Below are positions 30,519-42,300 of a DNA stretch of 64,000 nucleotides, in pieces (within the stretch, counting starts at the first letter, position 1; each line of letters starts with the position of its first letter). The notes under the pieces are model-generated. The model was not told the origin of the DNA, ran no database searches, and was given only the letters and a program-made list of their open reading frames with translations. The stretch spans positions 42,842,001 through 42,906,000 of the forward strand of contig CM075101.1 in the NCBI GenBank assembly GCA_037576195.1. The letters are read 5' to 3'. This DNA is from Phytoseiulus persimilis (lineage: Eukaryota; Arthropoda; Arachnida; Mesostigmata; Phytoseiidae). The position numbers were made by a program, and so were the translations under genes.

Positions 30519-31586
30519 TCATCTGGAAGGTGATTGTATAGTGCGCAGAGGTTTGGCAGCGCGGTCCGTCTGTTTCTCGTTTTGCGAATATTTGTAGTGG
30601 ATTTGTAGTAGGAGTCCAGCCGACTTAAACCGCGTCTGGTGAGAGTGTACCGGTCTTGGAAGCGTCAATAATCTGGAGCCCTGAGTCTGGAGTAGGCTTG
30701 CCGCATATAGCTGTTTCAGAGTTAGTACATTGAGGTCGGCGAATATGGGTGCAGAGTGAGCGTCGTACCGGGCCGTGACAACCAGCCGGATGGCTTTTTT
30801 CTGGAGCCTCTCTAGCCCAGACAGCGCAGACTCCGACACACCACACTAAACTGTGATCATATAGCGTATGTTCGACTCTATCAACGCCAGATAGATCGAT
30901 CTCTTAAGGGGTACAGAGCAGATATGCTTCAATCGAGCAAGCACTGCGACTCCTGATCTGACCTTGGAGCAAGCTCGCTCAATGTGCGTTCCAAACTTCA
31001 AGTCAGAGTCAAGCATAAGGCCAAGGAAGCGGTGCGTCGGCACTGCCTCGATTTGGTTACAGCTGCAACTATCCGGGGTGGTACAACCGAGGTTGTGAAT
31101 CTTCAGAGGGATACTCAGAGTTTTACGACCGAACACAATATACTTCGTTTTCATCGCGTTGAGGAGTAGACCATTACGAGTCATCCAGTCGTTAACCGCT
31201 GAGATAGCTCTCGAGGCCATTCGGCTTAGATGCGTGGGATCATCGTTTGACAACAGAAGAAAGGTGTCATCGTCGAAGGAGATCGTGGTTCCCCCGATGG
31301 GTTGCTCTAGGAGGTCATTTAGGAAGAGTGCGAAGAGGCCTGGTGCCATGTTTGAACCCTGAGGTACTCCGCAACTCATGGGGCATAGGTCGCTGCTCGT
31401 TCCTCGATGTTCGTATAGTTGCGTCCGACCCGCTAGATATGATCGAATAAGTCTCAGCGGTGACCCTTCGAATCCCAGTCTGTTAAGTCTGTCAAGAAGC
31501 AATGCGTGATTGACTGTATCAAATGCCTTGCTTATGTCGCAGAAGATTGCAACACAGTATTTTCCAATGACACTTTCCAACAGCAT
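30519..31586 (-). pseudogene. LINE reverse transcriptase fragment
   Basis: The RT palm begins VAIFCDISKAFDTVNHALLL. It continues with SYLAGRTQ, CGVPQGSNMAPGLFALFLND and TTISFDDDTFLLLS, where the usual YADD reads FDDD. The thumb has THRFLGLMLDSDLKFGTHIE. An in-frame stop near 30845 interrupts; the same frame resumes with SALSGLERLQKKAIRLV and ends at 30519. The EN domain and 5' half are absent. Motif wording fits the CR1/Jockey side of APE LINEs. It is not a copy of the LINEs at 9.8 or 20 kb. Confidence 0.85.
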
Positions 31587-31929
31587 TGTTGACCAAGGTG
31601 GCTGGAAAATTACATCGCGCTCATTTAGAAGGTGGACTTTTTGGTTCTCACTGAAGTTAGTATCAGAAATCCGGGGAGAGAGGCTGACCGATCAAGTTCC
31701 AGGTGGCCGCGCGGGCTCCTACTAGTCTCTTGAGAGCGGCGTGGCTGGATTCGACTGAATTGTTCGTTCGACAGGGTGCCCGGAGAGTAAAAGCCTCTCA
31801 GGTCCGATGTTATCGAGCCACTGTCTTCGAAAGTGATCCAAAAAGGGTTGGAACTGAAAAAATTATAATATTCAACGTTCATCTTGGTGGAAATCGATTA
31901 CCAGGAAAGACGCAGCCATAGGAATGCTA

Positions 31930-33215
31930 CTCACATCAGCGGGGCAGCCAGCGCTTCCTCGGGGCAGAGAACATATGTAGGGTATATATGTTCTTGGGGC
32001 AGAAGGGGGAGGGCGACGAACGACAGGAACTTCTTCAGCGCCGGTCCAGGGTGCCTGAGTTAACTGGCAAGGCGCGCAGTCGGCGACTTGACGCGTTTCA
32101 CTAAACGTTGCGCATAGTGAAACAAGCATCCGTATATGCGAGCGCCAGGGAATTCGGCCCGCAGTGCAGCCCGCAAACCTCCGTCGAAGTCACCCATGTA
32201 AGCGGGCATCACGAGTCCCGGGAGCTCTCGCTTCAGAGTGCGAAAGACCTCAACATAGGCTCCGGCTGTTTTATCCCGCATGAGAGCGCAACCAACCATG
32301 CCAACCTATATGTGGAGAGTGTGCCGTGAGTTGATGACGAGAAATTCTCGAAAATAATCATATGTTTCGATATTCGAGGGATGAATTAGTACTGCTAGAT
32401 CAGCTCACATAGCCGTCCCAGTTCTCATGGATCGTAAAGAGCTGTTCGCACGAGCTGCCAGCGACAACTTTGTGAGTAGCGGCTTTGTCAGCATGGAACA
32501 TTGTTGCAGTGGGAAAGGCATCGAGTTGACGTCTCGTTGATATCAGGACGCTGTCGAACTCGGATAAACGTATGCTGATCAGCCGCTCACCGTCAACTGT
32601 GCGAGTCCAGTTCGGAAGATTGAGGGTGCTCAGGCTTAGATGCAGCTGCTGTAGCGAACGGGGGTCTTCCGGCCTTGCTGAGCTTGCCTGGCGTTGCGCT
32701 GTGCGCAGTTGTTTCGCAGGAATGATTTGGCTTGCCGCAACAATGGGTAGCCTGGAGACGAATTAATTAATTCAGGAGATGTTGGACGCAAGGTCTTTCT
32801 GGAATTTTTATGACTGTAGATTTTTCCTCGCGAAGCCCAACGGAAAGCCCGGCGATGTTCTCGAGAGAACGTAAAGATCATGTCTTTGCAAAAGTCTGGT
32901 GACCATACCTCCGTCGCCTGCTCAGAATCGCCTCCGTAGGTGGCCCTTGTGGATTCTGTCGGACTTGGCGGAGCCAATCCCCTCTGGCGGCAAGGACGCC
33001 GCTCGCGTGCCCTCCGTACTCTGGCAAATGGTTGTGGCGGCCTGACAAGCGTAGGATTCCACCGTCTGCAGCGTTGATCTTCCCTCCAACGGGACAGGAA
33101 GTCGGCCTGTAAAGCAGCGGCAGAAGATACCGATGAGCCCCCGCGTGGAAACAGCTTCCACATGCCAGGAATTGCACCGGAGCGGGGGAAAATATCTGCA
33201 ATTCATGGGGATGTA
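31930..33215 (-). pseudogene. FLYWCH-MULE transposase copy C, truncated
   Basis: The third member of the MULE family. Minus-strand segments in order: FLYWCH end (DGGILRLSGRHNHLPEYGGH, ~33060), first-Asp region (FHADKAATHKVV, EQLFTIHENWDGY, ~32440), an intron with acceptor CATATAG near 32305, then MVGCALMRDKTAGAY, YMGDFDGGL and GCLFHYAQ (32299-32060). After a frameshift comes FLSFVALPLLP (~32000). A GTGAGT donor follows at about 31930 and nothing further is found. The catalytic Glu exon is missing. A Gypsy LTR end abuts its 5' side at 33243. Confidence 0.8.
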
Positions 33216-33242
33216 TATGCAATTCATTCGGTCGAAGAAGTC

Positions 33243-33372
33243 CGTTGGATTCTGGAGCACTGATTGAAAACACGTTATGCCTTCTGGAAAGTTGTGAACG
33301 TACTCACTTTTATTCGTTGCAGACGGTTCTACTGCGACGTGCCAGAAGCGCGACGAATAGAGTGCATGGTAA
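33243..33372 (-). repeat. Gypsy LTR 3' part
   Basis: It matches 47112-47240 over about 130 bp (minus strand GCAACGAATAAAAGTGAGTA ... AGTGCTCCAGAATCCAACG). It contains the polyadenylation signal AATAAA. It could be the far end of the Gypsy 3' LTR that starts at 34835, or a second copy. Confidence 0.7.
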
Positions 33373-33549
33373 ACGGCCAATGAGCCGCAAACAATGTAGC
33401 AATGTAACAATGTCTATATTCTCGAGGGAGAGGAGGAGCCGACACCCACGGCAGTCCCGGGAGAGGGAGCGCGCCCGATTCAAATAACCGAGGGCTCGTT
33501 GAGGATTTCGGCCGGTCCAAGAAGACCACTGGAGTAGGATCATCGCATA

Positions 33550-34775
33550 CGTTATATTTTAGGTGCTGGTTTCATATGCCCGATTTTAGTTCGAATCAGA
33601 GTCTCTTTTCTGAGACCGATCGCTGAATGTACAACCGAGAATTTGGTGCTCAGTCATTAAACGGATGAACCATGTCGGTTTTGTTTCCCCAAGGTGCGAG
33701 GTATTCGATTGGAATATCTACGCGCATGCCCCATCTTCCGGCTCATTAGCGTTAGCATCGACTTGGGAAATCCACGAAGATGAGAATGTGATGATTCTCG
33801 GATCATCCATGCCCATTCCTTCGGGCATTGCCTCCAGCAGCATCGTCTGAAGACCTCGCTTTCCGCGATGAATCGCGGTTTCCAGAGCCTGTCCGAGCGC
33901 CAACGCCCTCAAAGAACCCCGCTCGATTTGAATAGTGCGCGACTCCTCCACCAGTGCATCGGATGGCGTCTCTCATAATAATCGTCCTAGGCATCTGATT
34001 GCGGAGGGAACCGAATTAGTCAGACCGGGGATCGAGGAAGATTCATGCGACGGCAACTTTGAGCGCCGGGAGATTTTGGCTCTCAGCGCTGATCGGAATT
34101 TCCGACCGAATGCAACCGTCGAAGCCGAGTACAAAACGACGAAACCCCATTCATTCTTTCCTTGTGACGGGTAACAGTTCGGTAGATCAATGTGAAGTGA
34201 CCGTGAGGGCCTTCACCAAATAGAGAAGGAGAGCGGTATCAGCGCCCTTTCTTCATCGTGTCAAAGCCGTCAAAGGATATTTCCTTCACCTCCAGTGTAG
34301 GAAGAAAAGCAAATGAGTCAAGTTTGACGCTCTCAATAAGATTGCCTAGAAATTCATCGCCCTCAGAAATGCGACCCTCCTGACTGGCATCACGGAGTGT
34401 GGGGAACACTCCGAATTTTACTTTGGGGGCACGTTCTAAAAGAATTTCTGGTGATATAAGAGCGCTGGTGGGCCTCGACTGGTTAACTACAACTTAACTA
34501 ACATCTACTCAAGGCTCATCTTGAGGCGGAGCACAGAGGCAACGCGACTCCCGGGCCACTCAACTGCGGGGTAATGACTTCGTTGAGCTGACTGTGAGCT
34601 GTCAGAGTCACTGCGGTGGACGTCCACCATTGTGCGAGTAACATGGCGATGGTGAAAAGTTCTCAAGTTTTTCTAAAGAGCCCTCAACGATACCAACCGC
34701 TCGCTCCCCACTGTTTTCCCGCTCCTCCTCTCCCCTACTAAGCTGACGGCAGAACGGCCATGTTTTTTCGAGACA
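33550..34775. other. Unassigned; weakly coding-like on the minus strand
   Basis: Between the two Gypsy LTR pieces no known domain is visible. A minus-strand stretch at 34478-34239 is open for about 79 codons without an ATG (contains KVKFGVFPTLRDASQEG, ends DTMKKGR then stop). Another at 33951-33718 is open for 77 codons. I do not recognise either. They may be LTR-internal sequence or an old insertion. Confidence 0.3.
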
Positions 34776-34988
34776 ATGGCCGACCTTCATCCCGTTGGGG
34801 GCGGCTTCCACTTGACTAACGGGCGAAACCTAACAACTCTTTCCCTCGCACCTTTTTCTTCAGGTCTTACGAGCCCCATCCTCCTTATCGGTCCGGTGCT
34901 TCCCTATGTCGTCCCGACCCACGCAACTGAACAATCTGATCGGGACGCTCTTCTTCGATTTGGAACACGACGTTCTGATCGTCTACAA

Positions 34989-37900
34989 TCAGCTGATCAG
35001 TACTAGGCCACTACCACTTTCTGACAGAGCTTCTACACCTTCTATCTCCTTTTCGTTGCCATCTACAATTTGACTATCTGGCTGGGAGTCCTCTGCTGAT
35101 AGAAACGAGTCTTCGGGCGCAAACGGGGTGTTACTATGTTGTTCGCCATCCGATACAATGTACCAAGGGAGCTCTCTGCATCCTCTTCTTCTTGGGGTTC
35201 TCGCTGAACGCCAGTTGTTGCTCTTGGTCTCAGTTGATTGAAGTGGCGCTTCCATATTCCTTGAGGAACTCTGACAAGGCAAGTGTTCTCTCCGCGACGC
35301 CTTGTTCCAACCGCTCAGAACTGCCGTATTTCCTGGCGATAATGCTTACTCCTACGGCAAACTTGTTGTTCGAGTTGTTAGGGAAAGGTTTTCTGCCCGG
35401 GCTCAAGGGAACTTCGTTGAGAGGATCCAACCTGGATCTTATCTGGCGCCCAATCATTAACTCAGATGGTGTTTGCCCTGTGGAGGAACATTTGACTAGC
35501 CTTTGTCGGAACAAGAATTTCTGTATCAGGGTGTGTAGGTTCCTTTGCCCTTCCTCCGCTTTCATTTTCTTCGAAGCTTGCTTCGTTGTCTGGACATACC
35601 TCTCGACCTGTCAATGGGAAGGAGGATGGTAAGCGGGGCTGGTTTTGCAACGTTTTCCATTTTTTTCTGCGAAATTCTCGGAATTTGAAGGATGTTAATG
35701 TAGGGTCATTATCGGAAACGATGAATTGAGGGAGGCCGAACCGAGAACTTCTGCCTGACAAGACTCGGGGACGACGACGCGGTGGCCCCTGAAGACTACT
35801 CCGCCATGGAGGGTGAATTCAGAAATGTCGACTTTGGCAATTTCCGGCGTTCCCGAATGTTTCGACTCCATGGCCGTCGTCAGCGTGCGAATGAACTCGG
35901 ATTTTGAAGTCTCAGCTGCTATTTTCTTCAGGTCAGTTGGGGATTCTTCCGAGATGTAGTTGATCAGCCATTCTTCGGAGTTGTTTTGTTATGACGGCAG
36001 GTCTTCACTCCTCGCTGGAAGTCTTGACAACGCGTCAGCGTTGCCGTGGAGAGCCAAGTTCCGATATTCTATGTCGTACTGAAATTCGGTTAGGAACATG
36101 CTGTAGTTTCGCATCCTTGTTGCACTCATCAGTGGTGGAAGCGATTCCGCTAGAGAGGAGATCGAAACGAGCGGCTTACTGTCCGTTAGTAACAGGAGCC
36201 TTCGGCCGAACAGGTAGTAGAAGAATTTATCCATCCCGGCCTTTACTCCGAGAGCTTCTTTCTCCAGTTGCGTGTACCGCCGTTCAGTGGGTGTTAACGT
36301 CCTAGAGTAGTACGCGATTGGACGTCCCGAATCGTCCTTGAATCGGTGTGACAGCACTGCTGAGATTCCGTACGGTGAAGCGCCGGTGGCAAGGACCAAC
36401 GGCTTCGCTGGATCGAAAGCAACGAGCACTCTCGGAGAACAGAGTTCTTTTTTGAGCTCGAGAAATGCTTCGTTCATTCGTTGAGTCCATTCGAACGTCG
36501 CTCCGCGGTTCGTCTTCAATGCATCGTCCAGCGGATTGGCGATGTCGGCCAATTGCTTGGCGAATGGTGCCTAGAATTGTATCATGTCGAGGAAACCTTT
36601 CAATTCGCTCACCGCGGATGGTGTCGGCGCGTTCTTAATGGCGTTGATTTCGTCAGCACACTTATGGATTCCACCGTGCTTGAGCGTGAGTCCGCAAAAC
36701 CTGATTTGTTCTTTGGAGAATTCGGAGCGCGGCGCCGGCGGCCGACCTTGTGATTGAGCCCCACAAATAGGGGTGGCTCTCGGTCTCGGATACTTGCGAC
36801 TGGTCGCAAGTATCCACGAGTCCGAGTCTGCGGCCTCTAGCCATAAGTCTCGAATCATGGTCTCAGTAACGGAACGCAATTAGAAGAACACAAGAACCTT
36901 CGATCAGCGAACCAACGATTCGGCTCCGTCTGTGTGCATGTTGCGGTGTCATTGCTGCCAGCACGATACATCTCAAGACTCTCCTCAGCAATGCATTTCG
37001 AAAAGTCTGAGAGCGCTGGAAAAAATTCCTGGAGCTCGGGCAACGGGTCCCTCATGAAAAAAAATCCGGTTTGACAGTTGCAGACCTGGTAACAGAACGG
37101 AAGATTTCCTCGCTGGAACTCATTTCCTGGCACGTACCAGCCATTTTCCACGGCAACTTCCGAATAATCAGAAGCAAAAACTTGACGCTCATTGTTGGGA
37201 ATAATATAAAACTTGTGACCGCCCTATTAAGATGATCCTAATTTTAAATCTGGAATTGATATATTGCACGTTGAGTACTCAAGTACTCTGAAGTACTCAA
37301 TAGGACGGAAGAAATTTAAACATGACTTTTGTGAATTATCTCGCTCGAGTCGAGCACTTCTCGCGCCGAAGAGGCTGAATTCCATTAGCCATTGCCGGTG
37401 AGCCGGAATCTGCGGCGCGCCGGGCCAGTTTTCTCCGCCGCGGGGCGCCGCGGCGATCGTCGCTGCCGCCTTTTTTTCCGTCCGCCGCCGCCGTCAAAAT
37501 CCTCACGGCGCACAGCTCTGCACGGCTTCCAGGCGATGGAGATCCTCGTTATCTGTTGGCGCGGTGACCACGATGTCATCGATTACGACTTCAACGCCGG
37601 GAATGCCAGCAAGAATGGCTTCGATGTACCTTTGCCAGACTGCGGCGGCGCTAGATGAGCCGTTAGACATTCGTGTGAATCGGAATAAACCGCGATGAGT
37701 GTTGACCGCAAGAAACTTTTGATACCCCTTGCGGACGGGCATGTGCAAGAAAGCTGACGATATGTCGAGTTTTGAAAATCTGTTACCAGTGCCCAGGTTA
37801 TCGAGAGCCTGGCGAATACATTTCATGGGATGGTCTTCAAGTTTCAAGTAGCGGTTGAGACCGACTTTGAAATCAGCGCGGAGTCGAACTTTTTTCCCAG

Positions 37901-38536
37901 TCGTTCGAGGGACGACCACAACCGGGTGAGCCCAATCACTCACCTCGATTCGCTTGATGACCCCGGATCTCTCGAGCGCGTCGAGCTCTTTGTCGACTAG
38001 CGGGATCAGTGCCTGCGCGACCGGGCGAAATCGGTGGTACACGGGCATTGGGTCTGGAGTTTTGAATGGAGTTTCATTTCGGTGTTCGGGATTTTCCCGA
38101 TGCCGGGTTTCGTCAAATTCGGGAACCCCTGTAGAATCCGCTCCACTTGGTCGTTGAGATCAGATGTATCACTGAAGTTGCAGGATTCTGGATTTAATGG
38201 TTGGCATTGTAATGCTCGCATCCACACTCTACCGAAGAGGGTTGGAAATCGGGGTTGATCAATGAGGTAAAGTCGCAGGATCTGAGTCTGCTTGCCGTAC
38301 TCGACTTTCACCGTTGCGTATGCTCGAGGAATGATTATCTCTCCCGAGGCTGTGCGAAGTTGTACGTCATTCTCGTGGAGTTTACTTCCAGGGAAGTTCT
38401 CGATGAAATTACTTTTTTTGAAATTACTCGACGATAGCCCATCATTGAGAGGGCGCATCCAGTGTCGAGTTCCATATCGAAGCGCTTTCCGTGTAGTTGT
38501 ACTCGCATTATAATGGGATCTCGATCAGAGGATGAG
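34989..38536 (-). pseudogene. pol: Gypsy pol: protease, RT, RNase H, integrase (broken)
   Basis: Protease: MELDTGCALSMM (~38460). RT: LERSGVIKRIEVSDWAHPVV, GNRFSKLDISSAF and VVIDDIVV in place of YxDD (~37570). The RT then breaks at LHRLEAVQ and resumes with FSKEQIRFCGLTLKHGGIH (~36720) after a foreign or rearranged stretch. RNase H: VLATGASPYGISAVLSH, YTQLEKEALGV and LLTDSKPLV. Integrase: its zinc finger and first Asp are deleted; FGLPQFIVSDNDPTL and FLFRQRLVKCSSTGQTPSEL remain, in different frames. The C-terminal tail ends at 34989. Several frameshifts and deletions make it inactive. Confidence 0.9.
36740..37500. other. Non-Gypsy stretch inside the Gypsy RT
   Basis: RT homology stops near 37515 and resumes near 36740. 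In between lie a perfect palindrome (GGATACTTGCGAC, TG, GTCGCAAGTATCC, about 36787-36814), a GC-rich block (37390-37500) and a 98-codon minus-strand ORF (37151-36855) with several Cys. It looks like an insertion plus deletion. The source is unknown. Confidence 0.45.
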
Positions 38537-38541
38537 GCAAT

Positions 38542-38858
38542 TGTCACAGACCGCGGCGGACACACCAAGGATGAAACGGATTCGCGTGGTGGACACGGCA
38601 GCGGAGCGGTGACGGGGAAAAACGGGAAGAAACGCGGGGAAACGGGCCCCGGTTTTCCAACACGACGTGAACACGCCGGAAGTAGGTATCTCACTGGGGT
38701 AGTGCCGACACGACGCAGCCGTGCGGCCTTACCCTCTTGCACCAGTCGTACACCGCCGCGCTGTCCGCGGGTTTATTCGAATGATCTCTGGCCATGCAGG
38801 CGCCGAGAGCGCACTGCATGGGTACCTAGAACTAGCGCACCGAATCTGATTCGTGACA
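38542..38858 (-). repeat. Pao/BEL 3' LTR
   Basis: Starts TGTCACAGACCGCGG and ends ATTCGTGACA on the plus strand. It contains AATAAA on the minus strand. It is indistinguishable by eye from 45921-46237. Confidence 0.95.
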
Positions 38859-39336
38859 CTCCCCGGCGCGGGACTCGACAATTCTGAACATCGAAAAAAA
38901 AAGAAAAACGGGTCTCTCATCTCCGCGGGCGTACTTGATACCTAGGCCGGTCGAGACTTGAGTTCCTGGCCTCGGATTGCTGTTATGGTGGTACAGGGAC
39001 TGGACGCACCCGAGGGAAGCCGACCGTCCTCGTCGGCAGTGCTGCCGGGGGGGGGGGGGGGGGAACCGGCGACCCCGACGGACAAGCCGGTCACCTGGTC
39101 GACCGAGGCCGAGGAGCCTTTCCCTTTTGAAGTCTTCTTCTTCGATGAAACAAGGTCCGTGCGAGTTCCGAGATCTAATAACAGTGCGCGTGACAGAGTC
39201 GTTCCGCCCGCCGTAAACGAGCGGCACATATGGTGCAATTATAGAAAGTAGCAACTGATTGAGTCGTGTACAATGAGAGCTCTAAATAATATTACAATAC
39301 GTAAGGGTCGCGCGCTCTCGAGAACAATTCAAAAGA

Positions 39337-42300
39337 TTAATGGAGAGGATCCGCGCTGTCTCCCTCGAGAGGGTAGAGCAGCTTGGCCGGGCGCGTGAGA
39401 TTGTTGCCGTTTGATGTTCTGATGATGCAGGAGCGGGCGAGGCCATCGCTGGCACTTCCGAGCAGACGCTCCACTCTCACCACCGGCCAGAAGGCACGCG
39501 ATTTGTCATCGTCTTTGAGGAGGCAAACATCGCCAACGCGGAGAGAGCGCTGAGACACCGGCTTACGTTGTAGCGCGGTTCGAAGATATGCCAAATACTC
39601 CGAGCGGAATCGCTCCCAGAAAGCTGCCAGAATGCGCTGCTGGAACAACCATCTCTTCGAAAAAGAGATGGCGCCCACATCTGCGCGACACTTCGGAGCG
39701 TCCGTGGTCTGCGGGATGAAGTTGTGACCGTCGTTGCCATACAGCAGGTTGGCTGGAGACAGAGCTCGTGGCTCGTTCGGGTCAGTTGAGACGGCGGTTA
39801 TCGGGCGGCGGTTGACCACGGCCACGACTCCCGCTACAATCACCTCCAGATCCCGGAAATACGGAGTTGAAGTTCCGAGTACCTTGCGCAGGCACCGCTT
39901 GACCGATCCGACGGAGCGTTCCCAGAAGGCACCGACCCAAGGCGCGGCTGGAGTGATGAATTTCCAGGTCAGACGGGAACGGTTTAACCATTCCGCGACG
40001 TAACCGCTGGCGATGTTGTCGTAGATCAGGCGAATCTCCAAGTTGGCTCGGTGGAATGAGGCGCCGTTGTCGGAGAAGATATTTTTAGCTGACGGGTAGC
40101 GGTGGAGAAACTTCTGAAGCGCTCTCAGGACCTCGAACGTCGACATATCCGTAGTGAGTTCGATATGAATTGCCCGTGTGACGGCGCATGAGAACAGAAG
40201 AAGATAACTCTTGCCACGCCGACCGTCTTCCTGTTTGTAATACAGAGGACCTGCAAAGTCGACTCCGCAAAAGAAGAACGGCGGCGCCTGTTCTATGCGG
40301 AAGTCTGGCAAGGGTGGCGTGGGCTCTGCTGCTGGCTTCGCGTTGAATTTCTTGCAGCCTGGACACGATCTCAAGGCCGCGGTCGTGATCCGGCGGGCCT
40401 TCAGGACGAAGTATCGTTTCCTGAGCTCCTGGAGTGTCATGGCAGTTCCGCCCCAGTGGAGGCAGTCCTTGGCGTGGACGTACAATATTAACAGACGAGC
40501 CCAACCGTCGTTGCCGGGGATAACAATCGGGAACTTGCAGTCGAAGAGGAGATCTTTCGACTTCTCGAGACGTGTTCTACAGCGAATGAGTCCCTCGGAG
40601 TCCGTGAAGGGTTGATACTCGGCGAGGGGACTGCTTTTCGGGATGTTCTTGCAACCCAGGGAGAGCTCTGTAGCGAAGTACCTGCCCTGAATTCTCTTGA
40701 TGAGATCTTTTTCGGCCTGGAGGTACTCGGCGGATGAGAGCTGGAGCGAACCCTTGGATGTTGAGCGAAGAGTAGCCCGACGAGATGGAAGCGCTGATTT
40801 GAAACGGCGGCTCGCAGAACGCAGTGCGAACGCACGCAACCGGTTGCAGTAAGCCTGGGCCCTCAGCAGCTTGAACCAAGATGAGAAACGGTCCGGGTTC
40901 AGTAGATCATCGACGGGATTGTCGGAGGTGAAACGGACGGTGAGGAAGCTGGCGGAGGTAGGGACCGCTTTGAGCTCCTCGGTTGTGGACTCAAGCGTCT
41001 GAGTTGGGGCTTCCCAGAGCGGGTCCGAAAGCCACCCTGGTCCGTGTAACCATCGGTCGCGGCAGTCGGGTTGAGAAATGTCGGAGCCGCGGGATACGAT
41101 GTCCGATGGGTTGTCTGCACTTCTGATGTAACGCCACTCTGCCGGACTCGAAAGCGAGGTGATTGCTCTCACCCGGTTAGCGACGAACGGAAGCCACTTG
41201 TCTGGACCACCGTGGATCCACGCGACGCAGGCCATGTTGTCTATCCAAAAAAAGACGCCAGAGACCTCCGACTTCAGGAACCTTTTGACCTGCGCTGCGA
41301 TTTTGGCGGCCATGACTGCACCCATGAGCTCGTATCGATGGATGGAGCCCTGGCTCTTGAGAGGGGTGACCCGAGCTTTGGCCACGAGCAAGCGTGCTTC
41401 GGCGTGTCCATCGTAGATGGTACGGAGGTAGATGGCGCATCCATAAGCTTCAAGCGAGGCGTCGCAGAAGCAGTGGAGTTGATGGCGAGCGTTCGTAAAA
41501 CGACTCGCCAGCGCCCTATCGGCTTGGAACCTAGAGCATCTGCCGAGGAGTTCCACGAAGTCGCGGTAGGCAGCCAGGATAGGCAGCGGAAGGTCGTCGT
41601 CCCAATCCAGACCTTTTTTCCATAAGGATTGGAAAATGATCTTTGCGCGGATGGTGACTGGACTCATCAATCCGAGAGGATCGTAGACCTGAGCCAATCC
41701 CTTGAGGAGAGTCCTTTTCGAAGCGCCACTTCGAAGGGCCTCAAGAGCCTTGTGAGTGAAAACTCCGACCGAGTCTGCTGGTTGAGACCACCTGACGCCC
41801 AGAAACTTGGCGTCCTCCTTGCCCACGGTGACTTCGGTTTCAGGAACTGGTGTCATCGCACGGATCGCCGCGGCGACGGCATCGCTCGCGGTGGACCATT
41901 TCTTGAGGGGGAAGTGGGCCCTCTCAAACATTTCGAACATGAGACGGATTTTCCCGCGTGCTTCCTTGGGGGAGTTGGAACGAAAGACTATGTCGTCCAT
42001 GTAAAGATTCTCGGAGATCTCATCGACGAACGCCGTGTGCGTAGGGTACAACTGGCGGCACCGCTGCAGGTGGTGTTGAACACCCTTGATATGGCACCAA
42101 GGGCTGCACGATAGACCAAATTCGAGCCGAGTTGACCAAAATTCCTGGACCGGAGCGAGGGGGTTCGAAGAGATGCCCAAGGGCCAGAGGAAGCGAAGAA
42201 GGGTGCGGTTGCTGGTCGCCAGACGAAATTGGAGGAACGCATTCTGGATGTCCGCTGTGATGGGGAGAAGGCATTCCCTGAAGGCGACCAGAACTTGCGG

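Noticed and set aside
37392-37658. 88-codon Arg/Pro-rich plus-strand ORF
   Set aside because: It is the antisense of Gypsy RT plus a GC-rich block, with composition typical of a shadow frame.
39043-39062. Run of about 17 G as a functional G-quadruplex
   Set aside because: It could fold, but it is in the Pao 3' leader and the homopolymer length is error-prone; no further support.
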